A stretch of 64,000 nucleotides of DNA, from positions 1-64,000 of the forward strand of contig JAWLGK010000014.1 in the NCBI GenBank assembly GCA_041685115.1, written 5' to 3'. The stretch comes from JALOAT01 sp041685115. GTDB lineage: Bacteria; Pseudomonadota; Gammaproteobacteria; Thiohalomonadales; Thiohalomonadaceae. The position numbers and the translations under genes are program-made. The stretch's first letter is position 1. The number at the start of each line of letters is the position of its first letter. This document shows, one piece after another, positions 25,256 to 35,445 of the stretch. Below the pieces are notes generated by a model that had not been told where the DNA came from, did no database searches, and saw only the letters and a list, made by a program, of their open reading frames with translations.

Positions 25256-27091
25256 ATGGTATTGCCAATGGGTCGACGTATCGCAGGCGCCCTGACTTTT
25301 CGCGCCCTTATCATGCTGGTCGTGTGTGCCTGGACGCTGGTTTTCTCAGCGTCGGCGCTGGCGTCATCTGCCCAGGCACTTGGTTACACTCCCAGTTACC
25401 CGCCCGACTTCACCCACTTCGATTACGTCAATCCGGAAGCACCGCGCGGTGGTGAATTCGTGATGGGCGTACCGGGAAGTTTCGATAGCCTGAACCCTTT
25501 CACCCTGCGGGGAGCCTCTGCGGACGGTCTCACCCTGCTGGTGTTCGAAACCCTCATGCAGCCAAGTTGGGACGAGCCCTTTTCCCAGTACGGTCTGCTC
25601 GCCGAAGACGTGCAGCTGGCGGATGACGGCCTGTCGGTGACCTATCGGCTGCGCCGCGAGGCACGCTTCGTCGACGGGACGCCGGTGTTGGCGGCCGACG
25701 TGAAGTTCTCCTTCGACGCGCTGAAGAGCAAGGAGGCCCATCCGCAGTACCGCTTTTACTGGGCCGATATCGTCAGCGCCGATGTGCTCGATGAGCGGAC
25801 GGTTCGCTTCAACTTCGCCCGCCGCAATCCGGAGCTGCACATGATTGCCGGGCAGATCCCCATCTTCGCCAGGCATTGGGTGAAAGACCGGCCCTTCGAC
25901 CGCATCGCGCTGGAACAACCCATCGGCAGCGGACCCTACCGGGTCGAACGCTACGAACTGGGCAAGTTCATCACCTACGTTCGTAATCGTGAATATTGGG
26001 CGAACGATCTGAACGTGCGGCGCGGCATGTTCAATTTCGAGCGTATTACCTTCAAGTACTACCGCGACGACACCGTGCAGCTGGAGGCCTTCAAAGCCGG
26101 CGAGTTCGAGTTCGCCTTCGAGAACAACTCCAAGCAGTGGGCGCGTGATTATCGCGGCCCCAAGTTCGCCGACGGCCTTATCGTCAAACGTGAATTCCGC
26201 CACCGCAACAATGCGGGCATGCAGGGATTCGTGTTCAACCTGCGTCGTCCTCTGTTTGCCGATCAGCGCGTGCGGCGTGCCATTGCCCTGGCCATGGACT
26301 TCGAGTGGGCGAACCGCAAGCTTTTCTACGATCAGTACACCCGTTGCTACAGTTACTTTTCCAATTCCGAGCTGGCGGCCAGTGGGTTGCCGGAAGGCGA
26401 CGAATTGAAACTCCTTGAGCGCTTTCGCGGTCGGATTCCCGACACGGTATTCACCGAGGTGTGGAAGCCTGCCAGCACAGTCCCGCCGCACAGCCTGCGG
26501 GACAACCTGAAAGAGGCGAAGGCACTATTGGCGGACGCCGGCTGGCGGTATCGCGACGGTGCGCTGCGCAATGCGCGGGGCCAACCGTTTGCTTTCGAGA
26601 TCACGCTGGTGCAAAAACCCTTCGAGCGCATCGTCGCGCCGTTCGCCCGCAATCTGGAACGCCTGGGCATCCAGGTCCAGTACCGCACGGTGGACCCGGC
26701 GATCTACCAGCGCAAGGTGGAAACCTTCGATTTTGAGATGGTCGTGCACGTCTATCCGCAATCGCAGTCACCCGGCAATGAGCTGGTGAGCATGTTCCAC
26801 TCCAGCGCGGCCGAACAGGAAGGCTCCAGTAACGTGGCGGGGATAAGGAATCCGGTGGTGGACGAACTGGTGCAGGAGGTGGTGTACGCGGGCGATCGCC
26901 AGCGGCTGGTCACGGCGGTGCACGCCCTTGACCGTGTTTTGCTGCACAATGAATATCTGGTGCCCAACTGGTACATAGCGAGTCACCGCGTCGCCTACTG
27001 GGATCGGTTTGCATTCCCTGACACGCTGCCGCTCTACTACGATCCCGTCACCTGGGCCATCAGCACCTGGTGGAAACAGCCGGTGAACTAA
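25256..27091 (+). CDS. yejA: Peptide ABC transporter substrate-binding protein YejA
   Basis: The 611-residue exported protein has a signal peptide ending near ASA-LASSA (about residue 37) and a family 5 extracellular solute-binding fold of usual YejA size (SLNPFTLRG, GSGPYRVERYELG, GMQGFVFNLRRPLF). It captures oligopeptides in the periplasm for YejBEF. Two nearby ATG codons (25256 and 25268) could start translation. yejB begins 4 nt later. In E. coli this system also imports microcin C; no microcin genes are seen here. Confidence 0.93.
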   Translation: MVLPMGRRIAGALTFRALIMLVVCAWTLVFSASALASSAQALGYTPSYPPDFTHFDYVNPEAPRGGEFVMGVPGSFDSLNPFTLRGASADGLTLLVFETLMQPSWDEPFSQYGLLAEDVQLADDGLSVTYRLRREARFVDGTPVLAADVKFSFDALKSKEAHPQYRFYWADIVSADVLDERTVRFNFARRNPELHMIAGQIPIFARHWVKDRPFDRIALEQPIGSGPYRVERYELGKFITYVRNREYWANDLNVRRGMFNFERITFKYYRDDTVQLEAFKAGEFEFAFENNSKQWARDYRGPKFADGLIVKREFRHRNNAGMQGFVFNLRRPLFADQRVRRAIALAMDFEWANRKLFYDQYTRCYSYFSNSELAASGLPEGDELKLLERFRGRIPDTVFTEVWKPASTVPPHSLRDNLKEAKALLADAGWRYRDGALRNARGQPFAFEITLVQKPFERIVAPFARNLERLGIQVQYRTVDPAIYQRKVETFDFEMVVHVYPQSQSPGNELVSMFHSSAAEQEGSSNVAGIRNPVVDELVQEVVYAGDRQRLVTAVHALDRVLLHNEYLVPNWYIASHRVAYWDRFAFPDTLPLYYDPVTWAISTWWKQPVN

Positions 27092-27095
27092 AGGT

Positions 27096-28154
27096 ATGGC
27101 GAACTATATCCTCAAGCGTCTCCTGCTCATGCTGCCGACTCTGATCGGCATCATGCTGGTCACGTTCACCGTCACCCAGTTCGTCCCGGGCGGGCCTGTG
27201 GAGCAGTTGATCCACCAGATCCAGCAGGGGCGTGCCGGCATGGGCGGGGAAGTGAGTGCTGGCGTGGAGGGGCTGTATCGCGGCGCCTCCGGCCTGGATG
27301 CGCAGCGCGTGCAGGAACTGCGTGAGTTGTTCGGCTTCGACAAACCGGCGCCGCAGCGCTTCGTGGAGATGATGGGCAACTACCTGACCTTCGATCTCGG
27401 CACCAGCTATTTCCACCATCAGTCGGTCATCGATCTCATCATCTCCAAGCTGCCCGTCTCCATCAGCCTGGGCATGTGGACGTTCTTCCTGACCTATCTC
27501 ACCTGCATTCCGTTGGGAATCGCCAAGGCGGTGCGCGACGGCAGCACCTTCGACGTCGTCTCGAGCACCATCGTGCTGATCGGCTATGCCATCCCCGGCT
27601 TCGTGCTTGGTATCGTGCTACTGGTGTTGTTCGGCGGCGGCAGCTTCCTGGATATCTTCCCGCTGCGCGGACTCGTCTCCGACAACTGGTCAGAACTACC
27701 CTGGTACGGCAAAGTCCTCGACTACCTCTGGCACATGGTGCTGCCGGTGACCGCTGCCGTGGTGGGCAGTTTCGCGGTGATGACCATGCTCACCAAGAAC
27801 AGCTTCATGGAGGAGATCCGTAAACAATACGTGCTCACGGCACGCGCCAAGGGGTTGGCGGAGAACACCATCCTCTACAAACACGTGTTCCGCAACGCGG
27901 TCATTCCTCTGGTGACCAACTTCCCCGGCGCCTTCCTGGCGGCGTTCTTCACCGGCAGTCTGCTCATCGAGACCATCTTCTCGCTGGACGGCCTCGGCCT
28001 GCTGTCCTACGAATCGGTAATCAAGCGCGACTACCCGGTAGTGCTCGGAACGCTCTACCTGTTCACGCTGCTCGGCCTCATCGCCAAGCTGCTCACGGAC
28101 ATTTGCTACGTGCTCGTGGACCCGCGTATTCAGTTCGAGTCCCTCGACCGATGA
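27096..28154 (+). CDS. yejB: Peptide ABC transporter permease YejB
   Basis: The 352-residue inner-membrane permease has six transmembrane segments and the cytoplasmic EAA-type loop (YVLTARAKGLAENTILYKHVFRN) that contacts the ATPase. It forms the channel with YejE. Its stop overlaps the yejE start. Confidence 0.95.
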   Translation: MANYILKRLLLMLPTLIGIMLVTFTVTQFVPGGPVEQLIHQIQQGRAGMGGEVSAGVEGLYRGASGLDAQRVQELRELFGFDKPAPQRFVEMMGNYLTFDLGTSYFHHQSVIDLIISKLPVSISLGMWTFFLTYLTCIPLGIAKAVRDGSTFDVVSSTIVLIGYAIPGFVLGIVLLVLFGGGSFLDIFPLRGLVSDNWSELPWYGKVLDYLWHMVLPVTAAVVGSFAVMTMLTKNSFMEEIRKQYVLTARAKGLAENTILYKHVFRNAVIPLVTNFPGAFLAAFFTGSLLIETIFSLDGLGLLSYESVIKRDYPVVLGTLYLFTLLGLIAKLLTDICYVLVDPRIQFESLDR

Positions 28155-29218
28155 GCGACATGCAGCCAGGCGACACCCTGTACGAATCCCGCACGCGGTC
28201 CGCGCCGGGCTATGCCGCGCGCGCCTGGCGGCGCTTCAAGGCCAACCGACGCGGTTACTGGAGCCTGTGGATCTTCCTGGTCCTGTTCGGCCTGAGCCTG
28301 TTTGCCGGCGTGCTGAGCAACGATAAGCCCCTGGTCGTGAGTTATGAGGGCAGCCTGCATTTCCCCATCGTGAAGGAATACCCGGAGACGGCATTCGGCG
28401 GCGATTTTGATACCGAGGCCGATTACCTGGATCCGTTCGTGCGCGAGCGCCTGTCGACGAATGGCAACTGGGCGGTGTATCCACCCAATCCCTACCGCTT
28501 CGACACCATCAGTTATTTCAGCGAGGCCGCCAACCCGGCACCGCCGTCACCCGACAACCTGCTCGGTACCGACGACCGTGGCCGCGACGTGCTGGCGCGG
28601 CTCATCTACGGCTTCCGTCTGTCGGTGCTGTTCGCGCTGGCGCTCACCGCGGTCGGTACGCTCATCGGTGTGCTCGCCGGTGCGGTGCAGGGTTACTTCG
28701 GCGGCCGCCTGGACCTGTTCGCGCAGCGCTTTATCGAGATCTGGAGCTCCATGCCCGAGCTCTACCTCCTCATTATCTTCGCCTCCATTTTCAACCCGAG
28801 CATCCTGCTGCTGGTGGTGCTGCTGTCCATGTTCGGTTGGATGGGCCTGGCGGACTACGTGCGTGCGGAATTCCTGCGCGGGCGCAACATGGACTACGTG
28901 CGCGCGGCGCAGGCAATGGGTGTGGGCCACGGCGGCATCATCTTCCGTCACCTGCTGCCCAATGCCATGACGCCGGTGATCACCTTCCTGCCTTTTCGCA
29001 TCAGCGGCGCCATCCTGGCGCTCACCAGCCTGGATTTCCTCGGTCTCGGCGTGCCGCCGACCACGCCGAGCCTCGGCGAACTACTCGCGCAGGGTAAGGA
29101 CAACATCGAGGCCTGGTGGCTTTCGATGACCACCTTCGGTGTGCTGGTGGGTACCCTGGTGCTTCTCATATTCATCGGCGAGGGGCTGCGCGAGGCCCTG
29201 GATCCGCGGCGGGGCTGA
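28151..29218 (+). CDS. yejE: Peptide ABC transporter permease YejE
   Basis: The 355-residue second permease has an N-terminal cytoplasmic stretch, a first helix near 38-58 and a large periplasmic loop. The BPD_transp domain has the EAA loop (MDYVRAAQAMGVGHGGIIFRHLLPN). The ATG at 28151 overlaps the yejB stop; upstream in-frame Met codons lie in yejB. yejF starts one base after it. Confidence 0.95.
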   Translation: MSDMQPGDTLYESRTRSAPGYAARAWRRFKANRRGYWSLWIFLVLFGLSLFAGVLSNDKPLVVSYEGSLHFPIVKEYPETAFGGDFDTEADYLDPFVRERLSTNGNWAVYPPNPYRFDTISYFSEAANPAPPSPDNLLGTDDRGRDVLARLIYGFRLSVLFALALTAVGTLIGVLAGAVQGYFGGRLDLFAQRFIEIWSSMPELYLLIIFASIFNPSILLLVVLLSMFGWMGLADYVRAEFLRGRNMDYVRAAQAMGVGHGGIIFRHLLPNAMTPVITFLPFRISGAILALTSLDFLGLGVPPTTPSLGELLAQGKDNIEAWWLSMTTFGVLVGTLVLLIFIGEGLREALDPRRG

Positions 29219-29219
29219 T

Positions 29220-30824
29220 ATGAAGGAATTGCTTCGCATCGAAGATCTCAGCGTCGCCTTCGGACCCCATGGTGCGCGTAGGCGCGTCACCGAGGGCGTG
29301 AGCCTGAGTGTAGGCGCGGGCGAGAAGGTGGCCCTGGTGGGCGAATCCGGCTCCGGTAAATCGGTGACCGCGCTTTCCGTGCTGCGCCTGCACGATCCAC
29401 AAATGACCGGTTACAGCGGGCGCATCCAGCTGGAGGGGCGCGACCTCCTGCAGTTGACCGAGCGCGAATTACGGCGCGTGCGCGGGCGTGATGTGGCCAT
29501 GGTGTTCCAGGAACCCATGACCTCGCTCAATCCGGTCTATCCCATCAGCGAGCAGCTCATCGAACCGCTGATAGGCCACATCGGGTTGGACCGCGTGGCG
29601 GCGCGAGCGCGCGCCATCGAACTGCTGGGGCGCGTCGGGCTACCCGATCCCGAGCAACGCATCGATGCCTTTCCGCACATGCTCTCCGGCGGCCAGCGCC
29701 AGCGCGTAATGATCGCCATGGCACTTGCGTGCAGCCCGAAACTGCTCATCGCCGACGAGCCGACCACGGCGCTGGACGTCACCATCCAGAAACAGATCCT
29801 CGACCTGCTCGACGAACTTCAGCGCGAGTTCAACATGGCGGTGCTGTTCATCACCCACGACCTCAATGTGGTGCGGCGCTTCGCCGATCGCGTGTGCGTG
29901 ATGCAGCAGGGGCGGCTGGTGGAGCAGGCACCGGTGGGAAAGCTGTTCGCGGCGCCCGAGCACCCGTATACGCGCCATCTGCTTGCCAGCGAGCCCGAGC
30001 CGCTAACCGGCGATTCGCCGCCCGCATCCGCCAAGCCGGTCATGGTGGGTGAGGGGATTCGTTGCTATTTCCCTATCCGCGCCGGCTTTTTCCGCCGCAC
30101 CGTCGGCGAAGTGAAGGCGGTGGATGACGTGAGCATCACCGTACGCCCGGGTGAAACCGTGGGCATCGTTGGCGAATCCGGTTCCGGCAAGTCTACGCTG
30201 GGCATGTGCCTGTTGCGGCTACAGCGTTGTGAGGGGGCCATCCGGTTCAACGGCAGCGATCTGGTGACGGCGCGCGGGCAGGAGCTGCGCGATCTGCGTC
30301 GCCACGTACAGGTGGTGTTCCAGGACCCCTATTCATCGCTGTCGCCGCGCATGACCGTAGAGCAGATCGTAGGCGAGGGCCTGCGCGTGCATTTTCCGCA
30401 CCTGTCCCGCGAGGCGCGCTGCACGCGTGTGCGTGAGGTGTTGGAAGAGGTGGGCCTCGAAGCCGGAATGATGTCGCGTTATCCCCACGAGTTTTCCGGC
30501 GGGCAGCGTCAGCGCATCGCCATCGCCCGCGCGGTAGTGCTCGAACCCAAGCTGATCCTGCTCGACGAGCCCACCAGTGCGCTCGACGTTTCGGTGCAGA
30601 AGCAGGTGCTGGGGCTGTTGCGCGGGCTGCAGCTGCGCCATGGCATGAGCTATTTGTTCATCTCTCACGACTTGAAGGTTATCCGTTCCGTCTGCCATCG
30701 TGTGTTGGTCATGCGACAAGGGCAGGTGGTGGAAAGCGGCGATACCGAGCAGGTCTTCACCCGTCCACAGCACGATTACACGCGGCTGTTGTTGCAGGCG
30801 TCATTGCTCCGGCAAACTGCGTAG
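29220..30824 (+). CDS. yejF: Peptide ABC transporter ATPase YejF (two nucleotide-binding domains)
   Basis: The 534-residue fusion of two ABC ATPases has Walker A GESGSGKS in each half (about residues 40 and 320). The signatures are LSGGQRQRVMIA and FSGGQRQRIAIA, with two Walker B segments. It energises YejBE. This single-chain arrangement is normal for YejF. No terminator is evident; a long repeat region follows. Confidence 0.96.
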   Translation: MKELLRIEDLSVAFGPHGARRRVTEGVSLSVGAGEKVALVGESGSGKSVTALSVLRLHDPQMTGYSGRIQLEGRDLLQLTERELRRVRGRDVAMVFQEPMTSLNPVYPISEQLIEPLIGHIGLDRVAARARAIELLGRVGLPDPEQRIDAFPHMLSGGQRQRVMIAMALACSPKLLIADEPTTALDVTIQKQILDLLDELQREFNMAVLFITHDLNVVRRFADRVCVMQQGRLVEQAPVGKLFAAPEHPYTRHLLASEPEPLTGDSPPASAKPVMVGEGIRCYFPIRAGFFRRTVGEVKAVDDVSITVRPGETVGIVGESGSGKSTLGMCLLRLQRCEGAIRFNGSDLVTARGQELRDLRRHVQVVFQDPYSSLSPRMTVEQIVGEGLRVHFPHLSREARCTRVREVLEEVGLEAGMMSRYPHEFSGGQRQRIAIARAVVLEPKLILLDEPTSALDVSVQKQVLGLLRGLQLRHGMSYLFISHDLKVIRSVCHRVLVMRQGQVVESGDTEQVFTRPQHDYTRLLLQASLLRQTA

Positions 30825-31996
30825 GCTGGATGAAACCGAACTGTGCGGTTGGTGGGGTGGGGTACAACGCAGAGTACGCGGAGGCGCGGAGGTCGCGGAG
30901 AATGATCGGATCATAGGGCGGGTCATGCTCACTGACGGAGCTGAATCGGGGACAGGTATCGGCGGTTGCTTCTGGCTTGGTTTGTTGTTACGGATGCGTT
31001 CCGCCCGAAGAATGTTTTGACGGGGGATTCCGTCCCCCTACGCCGGGTTCCTTTCTTCGAAATTCGTAGGTCACGTTGGCGCGAAGCGTCTACGTGACAA
31101 TCCACGGTAATCGAAGGAAGCGCTGCGCGCGAAGATTATTTAGACGGGGGTTTTCGCCCCCCTACGACGAGGTACTTTTCTTTGCGCGGCCAAAGAAAAG
31201 TACCCCAAAGAAAGGCCGCCCGGATGCCGCGCCGCCTTCGGCGGTGCCCTGCGCTCCGCAGTCCGAATCGGGGGTCTGCACACGGGGCATCCCTGCCCCG
31301 AGTGCAGACGGCGCGCCATCCATGGCGCGCCCCCTACGGGCCTCATCCGATTCGGACTGCGGTGCTCGGCGCGGCATACGGGATTTGAAGAATCCGTCCG
31401 ATGTCGTGGTGCTCGGAATGTGCCGAGCAGTAGGTCCGGCCTTCTTCTTTTGCGCGAAGCGCTCTTGAGCGAGCGAAGCGAGCGGTCTTTGAGCCCCGTA
31501 TGGCTCGCCGAGCAACGGAGGCGAAGGCGGAAATGGCCCCGAAGGGGGATGCGCCATGGATGGCGCATCGTCTGCGCTCGGGCCAGGACGGCCCGTGTGC
31601 AGACCCCCGCCTTGGCTGAGTAGCGCAGGGAACCCCGAAGGGGCGAGGCATCCGGGCGGCCTTTCTTTTGGTTCCTTTTCTTTGGCCGCTCAAAGAAAAG
31701 GAACCCGGCGTAGGGGGACGGAATCCCCCGTCAAATAATCTTCGGGCGTAGCCCCACATTATTGAAGATGTCACGTAGGCGCTGGCGCGCCAACGTGACC
31801 TACGAAACTCGAAGAAAAGGGCACGAGTGTAGGGACGGAACCCTCGTCAAAATGATCGTTGACGTGAGCCCACGCCTCAGCAACAAACCCAACCAGAATT
31901 TAAAACGCCAGTGTTTCCCGGTTCCACTGCCGCTCCATCGCTACGTTGCTCATGCAACAGACATCGGGCCTGGCTGCGCTTCATCCAGGCAAAGTC
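30825..31996. repeat. Gene-free region of nested inverted repeats
   Basis: No credible gene lies in these 1.17 kb. About 30880-30905 has a CGCGGAGGCGCGGAGG purine-rich motif. From about 31016 to 31856 the sequence is a large imperfect inverted repeat. The outer arms (about 31016-31085 and 31786-31853) share GACGGGGGATTCCGTCCC-like and CGTAGGTCACGTTGGCGCG blocks in opposite orientation. The inner arms (about 31170-31330 and 31560-31710) share CAAAGAAA, GGCCGCCCGGATGCC, GGGGTCTGCACACGG and GCGCCATCCATGGCGC in opposite orientation. Smaller palindromes lie inside each arm. Confidence 0.75.
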
Positions 31997-33664
31997 TCAG
32001 ATATTGCCGGACTGGCGCGTCACGTCCACATAGACCGTCAGGCGTTGCCCCGGGCGCAGCAGCGTGTTGCTGAGGCTGTTCCAGCGTTTGAGATCGGCGA
32101 CGCTCACCTGGAATTTCTTTGAGATGACGGCGAGGGAGTCGCCGCTCCGCACCGTGTAGCCGATGCGCTGACGCAGCAGATCGCTGTGCGGGTGCCGGAA
32201 GTTGCCGGGCGACAGGCTCACACGCGCCATGGCGGGTTCCTCCGCCGTTTGCCCCCAGATGACCAGACGCTGGCCCGGATGCAGCGGGTCGCGCGGCGCC
32301 ATGCCGTTCCAGTGCGCCAGCTGCTCCACCGAGACCCCATGGGCCTGGGCGATAGTCCAGAAGCTGTCGCCCGCTTGCACGACGTATTCGATCTTTTCGC
32401 CCTTGCGCGGGGTTTCCTGGATGCTCGCGAGGCGCTGTTCCGCGCTCAGGCGGTAGCGCGCCAAGTCTTTGCGCGCCACCGGAATGACCAGGGAGTGGCC
32501 TGCGCGGATATTGTTGCCGCGGATGCTGTTGACCTTCTTGATGAGCGATACCGTGGTCTTGTAGCGCTCGGCGATGGTGCCCAGGGTCTCGCCGCTGTGG
32601 ATACGGTGACGCACCCACTGGATGCGTTTGGCCGGGGGCAGTTCCGCGAGCCGGGCCTGGAATGCCTCGGCCGTGTCGACCGGCACGAGCAGGCTGTGCG
32701 GGCCGTCCGGGTCCGTGGCCCAGCGGTTGAAGGCCGGGTTGTAGCGGTACATGTCGTCCAGGGAGATGCCCGCCAGCTCGGCGGCCAGATCCAGGTCGAT
32801 CTGCGAACCGACGTCCACCGCCGCCAGATGGGGCGCGTTGGCGATGGGCTTGAGGGCGACGCCGTGCGCAGCGGGATCGCTGACGATGGCGGATATGGCA
32901 AGCAGCTTTGGCACGTAGCCGCGCGTCTCGCGCGGCAGGTCGAGGGACCAGAAGTCGGTGGCCTTGCCCTTGCGCCTATTGTTGCGCTGGGCGCGCAGCA
33001 CCGTGCCTTCGCCGGAGTTGTAGGCGGCCAGGGCCAGCAGCCAGTCACCGTCGAATTCCTTGTTCAGGAACTGCAGGTAGTCGAGCGCGGCGTGGGTGGC
33101 GCGATCGATGTCGCGGCGACCGTCATACCACCAGGTCTGTTTCAGGCCGAAGCGGCGACCCGTGCCCGGCACGAACTGCCAGATCCCGGCCGCGCGGCCG
33201 TGGGAATAGGCAAACGGCTGAAAGGCGCTTTCCACCACCGGCAGCAGCGCCAGTTCGCTGGGCATGCCGCGGCGTTCCACCTCCTCGACGATGAGGTGCA
33301 TGTAGGGTTCGGCGCGATCGGCGACGCGATCCAGGTAAGCCTGGTGGCGGGCAAACCAGGCCAGGTCGTTGGCGATGCCCGGATGATCCCGGCCTTCCAG
33401 GGTCATGCCGCGGCGGATCCGCGCCCAGATGTCCGGGTCCTCGATGGCGGCGGGTTCCGCTGCCTCGGCCGTGATTTCACCCTCGGTGTGCGCCGCTTCC
33501 AGCGCGACCGCATCTTCCGGCACGGACCCGGCGGTGGTGTAGGCTTCTGGCTCGGCCAGCGCAGTGCCGTCGGCGACCCGGACGTGCTGGGGCAGGCAGC
33601 CGGTGAGCGATAAGGCGATGGCGAAGGGCAGGGTGACGGAGAGCGGGGATGCGATCTTTTTCAT
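31997..33664 (-). CDS. mltD: Membrane-bound lytic murein transglycosylase D
   Basis: The 555-residue lipoprotein has a signal with lipobox LTGC (C23). The SLT domain has the catalytic glutamate in LPVVESAF (E145) followed by SHGRAAGIWQFVPGTGRRFGL. Three LysM peptidoglycan-binding modules lie near residues 350-395, 410-455 and 505-550. It cleaves glycan strands to 1,6-anhydro products during wall turnover. The ATG at 33664 gives the lipoprotein signal; an earlier Met adds 13 residues and spoils it. It neighbours gloB as in E. coli. Confidence 0.95.
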   Translation of the reverse strand: MKKIASPLSVTLPFAIALSLTGCLPQHVRVADGTALAEPEAYTTAGSVPEDAVALEAAHTEGEITAEAAEPAAIEDPDIWARIRRGMTLEGRDHPGIANDLAWFARHQAYLDRVADRAEPYMHLIVEEVERRGMPSELALLPVVESAFQPFAYSHGRAAGIWQFVPGTGRRFGLKQTWWYDGRRDIDRATHAALDYLQFLNKEFDGDWLLALAAYNSGEGTVLRAQRNNRRKGKATDFWSLDLPRETRGYVPKLLAISAIVSDPAAHGVALKPIANAPHLAAVDVGSQIDLDLAAELAGISLDDMYRYNPAFNRWATDPDGPHSLLVPVDTAEAFQARLAELPPAKRIQWVRHRIHSGETLGTIAERYKTTVSLIKKVNSIRGNNIRAGHSLVIPVARKDLARYRLSAEQRLASIQETPRKGEKIEYVVQAGDSFWTIAQAHGVSVEQLAHWNGMAPRDPLHPGQRLVIWGQTAEEPAMARVSLSPGNFRHPHSDLLRQRIGYTVRSGDSLAVISKKFQVSVADLKRWNSLSNTLLRPGQRLTVYVDVTRQSGNI

Positions 33665-33825
33665 GACCGTGGAATGGTAGGCGGGGGCGGGGTCACGGTT
33701 CAACCGCTTCGTGACCTTGCGAGGTGCGGAGAGTGACGCGTTTTTCCGGAAAACGCGCAGCGGGCCTTCACATTTTTCCGCGTTCCGGTCGGGGTTTTTC
33801 GCCCGCTGGCGAGAAGCCGACGGTT

Positions 33826-34593
33826 TCAGTCGAGCGCGTCTTTCCAGCGCCGCAACGCGCCGAACACCGCGGCGCCGTTCGGCAGGGGCTCGGCCGCGAA
33901 GCGCTCGGCGGCCTCGCGCAGTGCAGGGATGTGGCTGCGCAGGAACGGATTGGTCTGTTTCTCCAGGCCAAGCGTGCTGGGCACGGTTGCCTCGCCCGCG
34001 GCACGGGCACGTTGCGTCGCCTGTTGTCGTGCCTCGATGGCCGCATTGGCCGGTTCGGCCACGCGGGCGAAGGTCAGATTGGCCAGGGTGTATTCGTGCG
34101 CGCAGTAGACCAGGGTGTCATCGGGCAGGGTGCGGAGCTTCTCCAGGGAGGCGTGCATCTGTTCGGGGCTGCCCTCGAACAACCGGCCGCAGCCCGCCGT
34201 AAACAGCGTGTCACCACAAAACAGCACGCCTGCGCCCACGTAACACACGTGATCACGGGTGTGGCCGGGCGTATCGAGCACCTCCAACAGCAGGTCGCTC
34301 CCGAGCGCCAGCCTTTCGCCTTCGCGCACCGGCCGGTTCAGGTCGCCAAAGCGCTTGCGTGCGGGGCCGTACACGGCCACGGGCCAGCGCGCCACCAGCT
34401 CGGCCACGCCGCCGGTATGGTCACCATGGTGGTGGGTGATTAAGATGGCCTCCGGCGTCAGCCCGGTGCGCTCCAGATAGGCGATGACCGGCTCGGCGTC
34501 GCCCGGGTCCACCAGGGCCACGCGGCCCGGCGCGGTATGGAGCGCCCAAATGTAGTTGTCATCAAAGGCGGGGATGCAATCGATTCTCAACAT
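33826..34593 (-). CDS. gloB: Hydroxyacylglutathione hydrolase (glyoxalase II)
   Basis: The 255-residue metallo-beta-lactamase-fold enzyme carries the dinuclear metal motif THHHGDHTGG and later ligands (GHTRDHV, GDTLFTAGCGR). It hydrolyses S-lactoylglutathione to D-lactate and glutathione. It is divergent from the yafS-rnhA pair; the 36-nt gap must hold both promoters. Confidence 0.97.
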   Translation of the reverse strand: MLRIDCIPAFDDNYIWALHTAPGRVALVDPGDAEPVIAYLERTGLTPEAILITHHHGDHTGGVAELVARWPVAVYGPARKRFGDLNRPVREGERLALGSDLLLEVLDTPGHTRDHVCYVGAGVLFCGDTLFTAGCGRLFEGSPEQMHASLEKLRTLPDDTLVYCAHEYTLANLTFARVAEPANAAIEARQQATQRARAAGEATVPSTLGLEKQTNPFLRSHIPALREAAERFAAEPLPNGAAVFGALRRWKDALD

Positions 34594-34629
34594 GGGGCGG
34601 GATACTGACAGGCGGCGGAGGCGGGGTCA

Positions 34630-35445
34630 ATGAGCGGCGAACGCAGGGAATCACGCTGGAAACGTCTGCTGCGCGCCTATCGCTGTCCCGATCCGGCCGA
34701 GGCGCGGCGCAGGCTGCGTGACTGGTATGGGCGTCCCCTGGGCCAGGAGCTGCTGGCCGCCGAGCGCGAACAGCTGGATTCGGTGCTGCCGAACCTGTTC
34801 GGCTATCACCTGCTGCAGGTCGGTATCCCGGCGCCGGTGGATTTGGTCGAGAGCTCGCGCGTCTCCCACTGCATGGTGCTCGATGACCTGCCCATCAGGG
34901 TCCCCGGCGCGGGTGAGCATTGCCTGTTCGGTGAGGCCGTGGCCCTGCCGTTCGCCTCCGACAGCCTGGACGTGCTGCTGCTGCCGCACACCCTGGAATT
35001 CCAGCGCAACCCGCACCAGGTGCTGCGCGAGGCGGACCGCACCCTGGTCCCCGAGGGGCATGTGGTGATTTTGTGCTTCAACCCGTGGAGCCTGTGGGGG
35101 CTGTGGCGTCTGCTGACCGGCTGGCGCGGGCAGACACCCTGGTGCGGCCGGTTCTTCACGCCGTCGCGGCTCAAGGACTGGCTGGCGCTGCTCGGCTTTG
35201 ACACCATCCTGACACGCAGTTATTTTTTCCGCCCGCCCGTGGAGCACCCCGGCCTCATGCAGCGCTTTCACCTGCTGGAGCGGACTGGCCGGCGCTGGTG
35301 GTCGTTTCTCGGCGGCGGTTTCCTGCTGGTGGCGAGAAAGCGCGTGACCACCCTCACGCCCATTCGCCCGCGCTGGCGTTCCTCGCGTGCCCGACTGCTG
35401 CCTGGCCGCATTTCCCAAGCCGGCCTGCGCCGTAACAAGACATGA
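34630..35445 (+). CDS. yafS: SAM-dependent methyltransferase-like protein YafS
   Basis: The 271-residue class I methyltransferase-like protein includes the segment GEAVALPFASDSLDVLLLPHTLEFQRNPHQVLREADRTLVPEGH, cut here into its known parts: acidic loop, motif III and motif IV. The glycine-rich motif I is weak, as usual for YafS. The substrate is unknown. It lies between gloB and rnhA as in E. coli, and its stop overlaps the rnhA start. Confidence 0.82.
   Translation: MSGERRESRWKRLLRAYRCPDPAEARRRLRDWYGRPLGQELLAAEREQLDSVLPNLFGYHLLQVGIPAPVDLVESSRVSHCMVLDDLPIRVPGAGEHCLFGEAVALPFASDSLDVLLLPHTLEFQRNPHQVLREADRTLVPEGHVVILCFNPWSLWGLWRLLTGWRGQTPWCGRFFTPSRLKDWLALLGFDTILTRSYFFRPPVEHPGLMQRFHLLERTGRRWWSFLGGGFLLVARKRVTTLTPIRPRWRSSRARLLPGRISQAGLRRNKT

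Noticed and set aside
31076..31774. Several 60-143-codon ORFs in the 31 kb repeat region
   Set aside because: They arise from the palindromic repeats, exist on both strands with mirrored sequence, and lack ribosome binding sites.
32186..33613. A 475-codon plus-strand frame opposite mltD
   Set aside because: MltD has a lipobox, catalytic Glu and three LysM modules on the other strand; the plus frame shows none.
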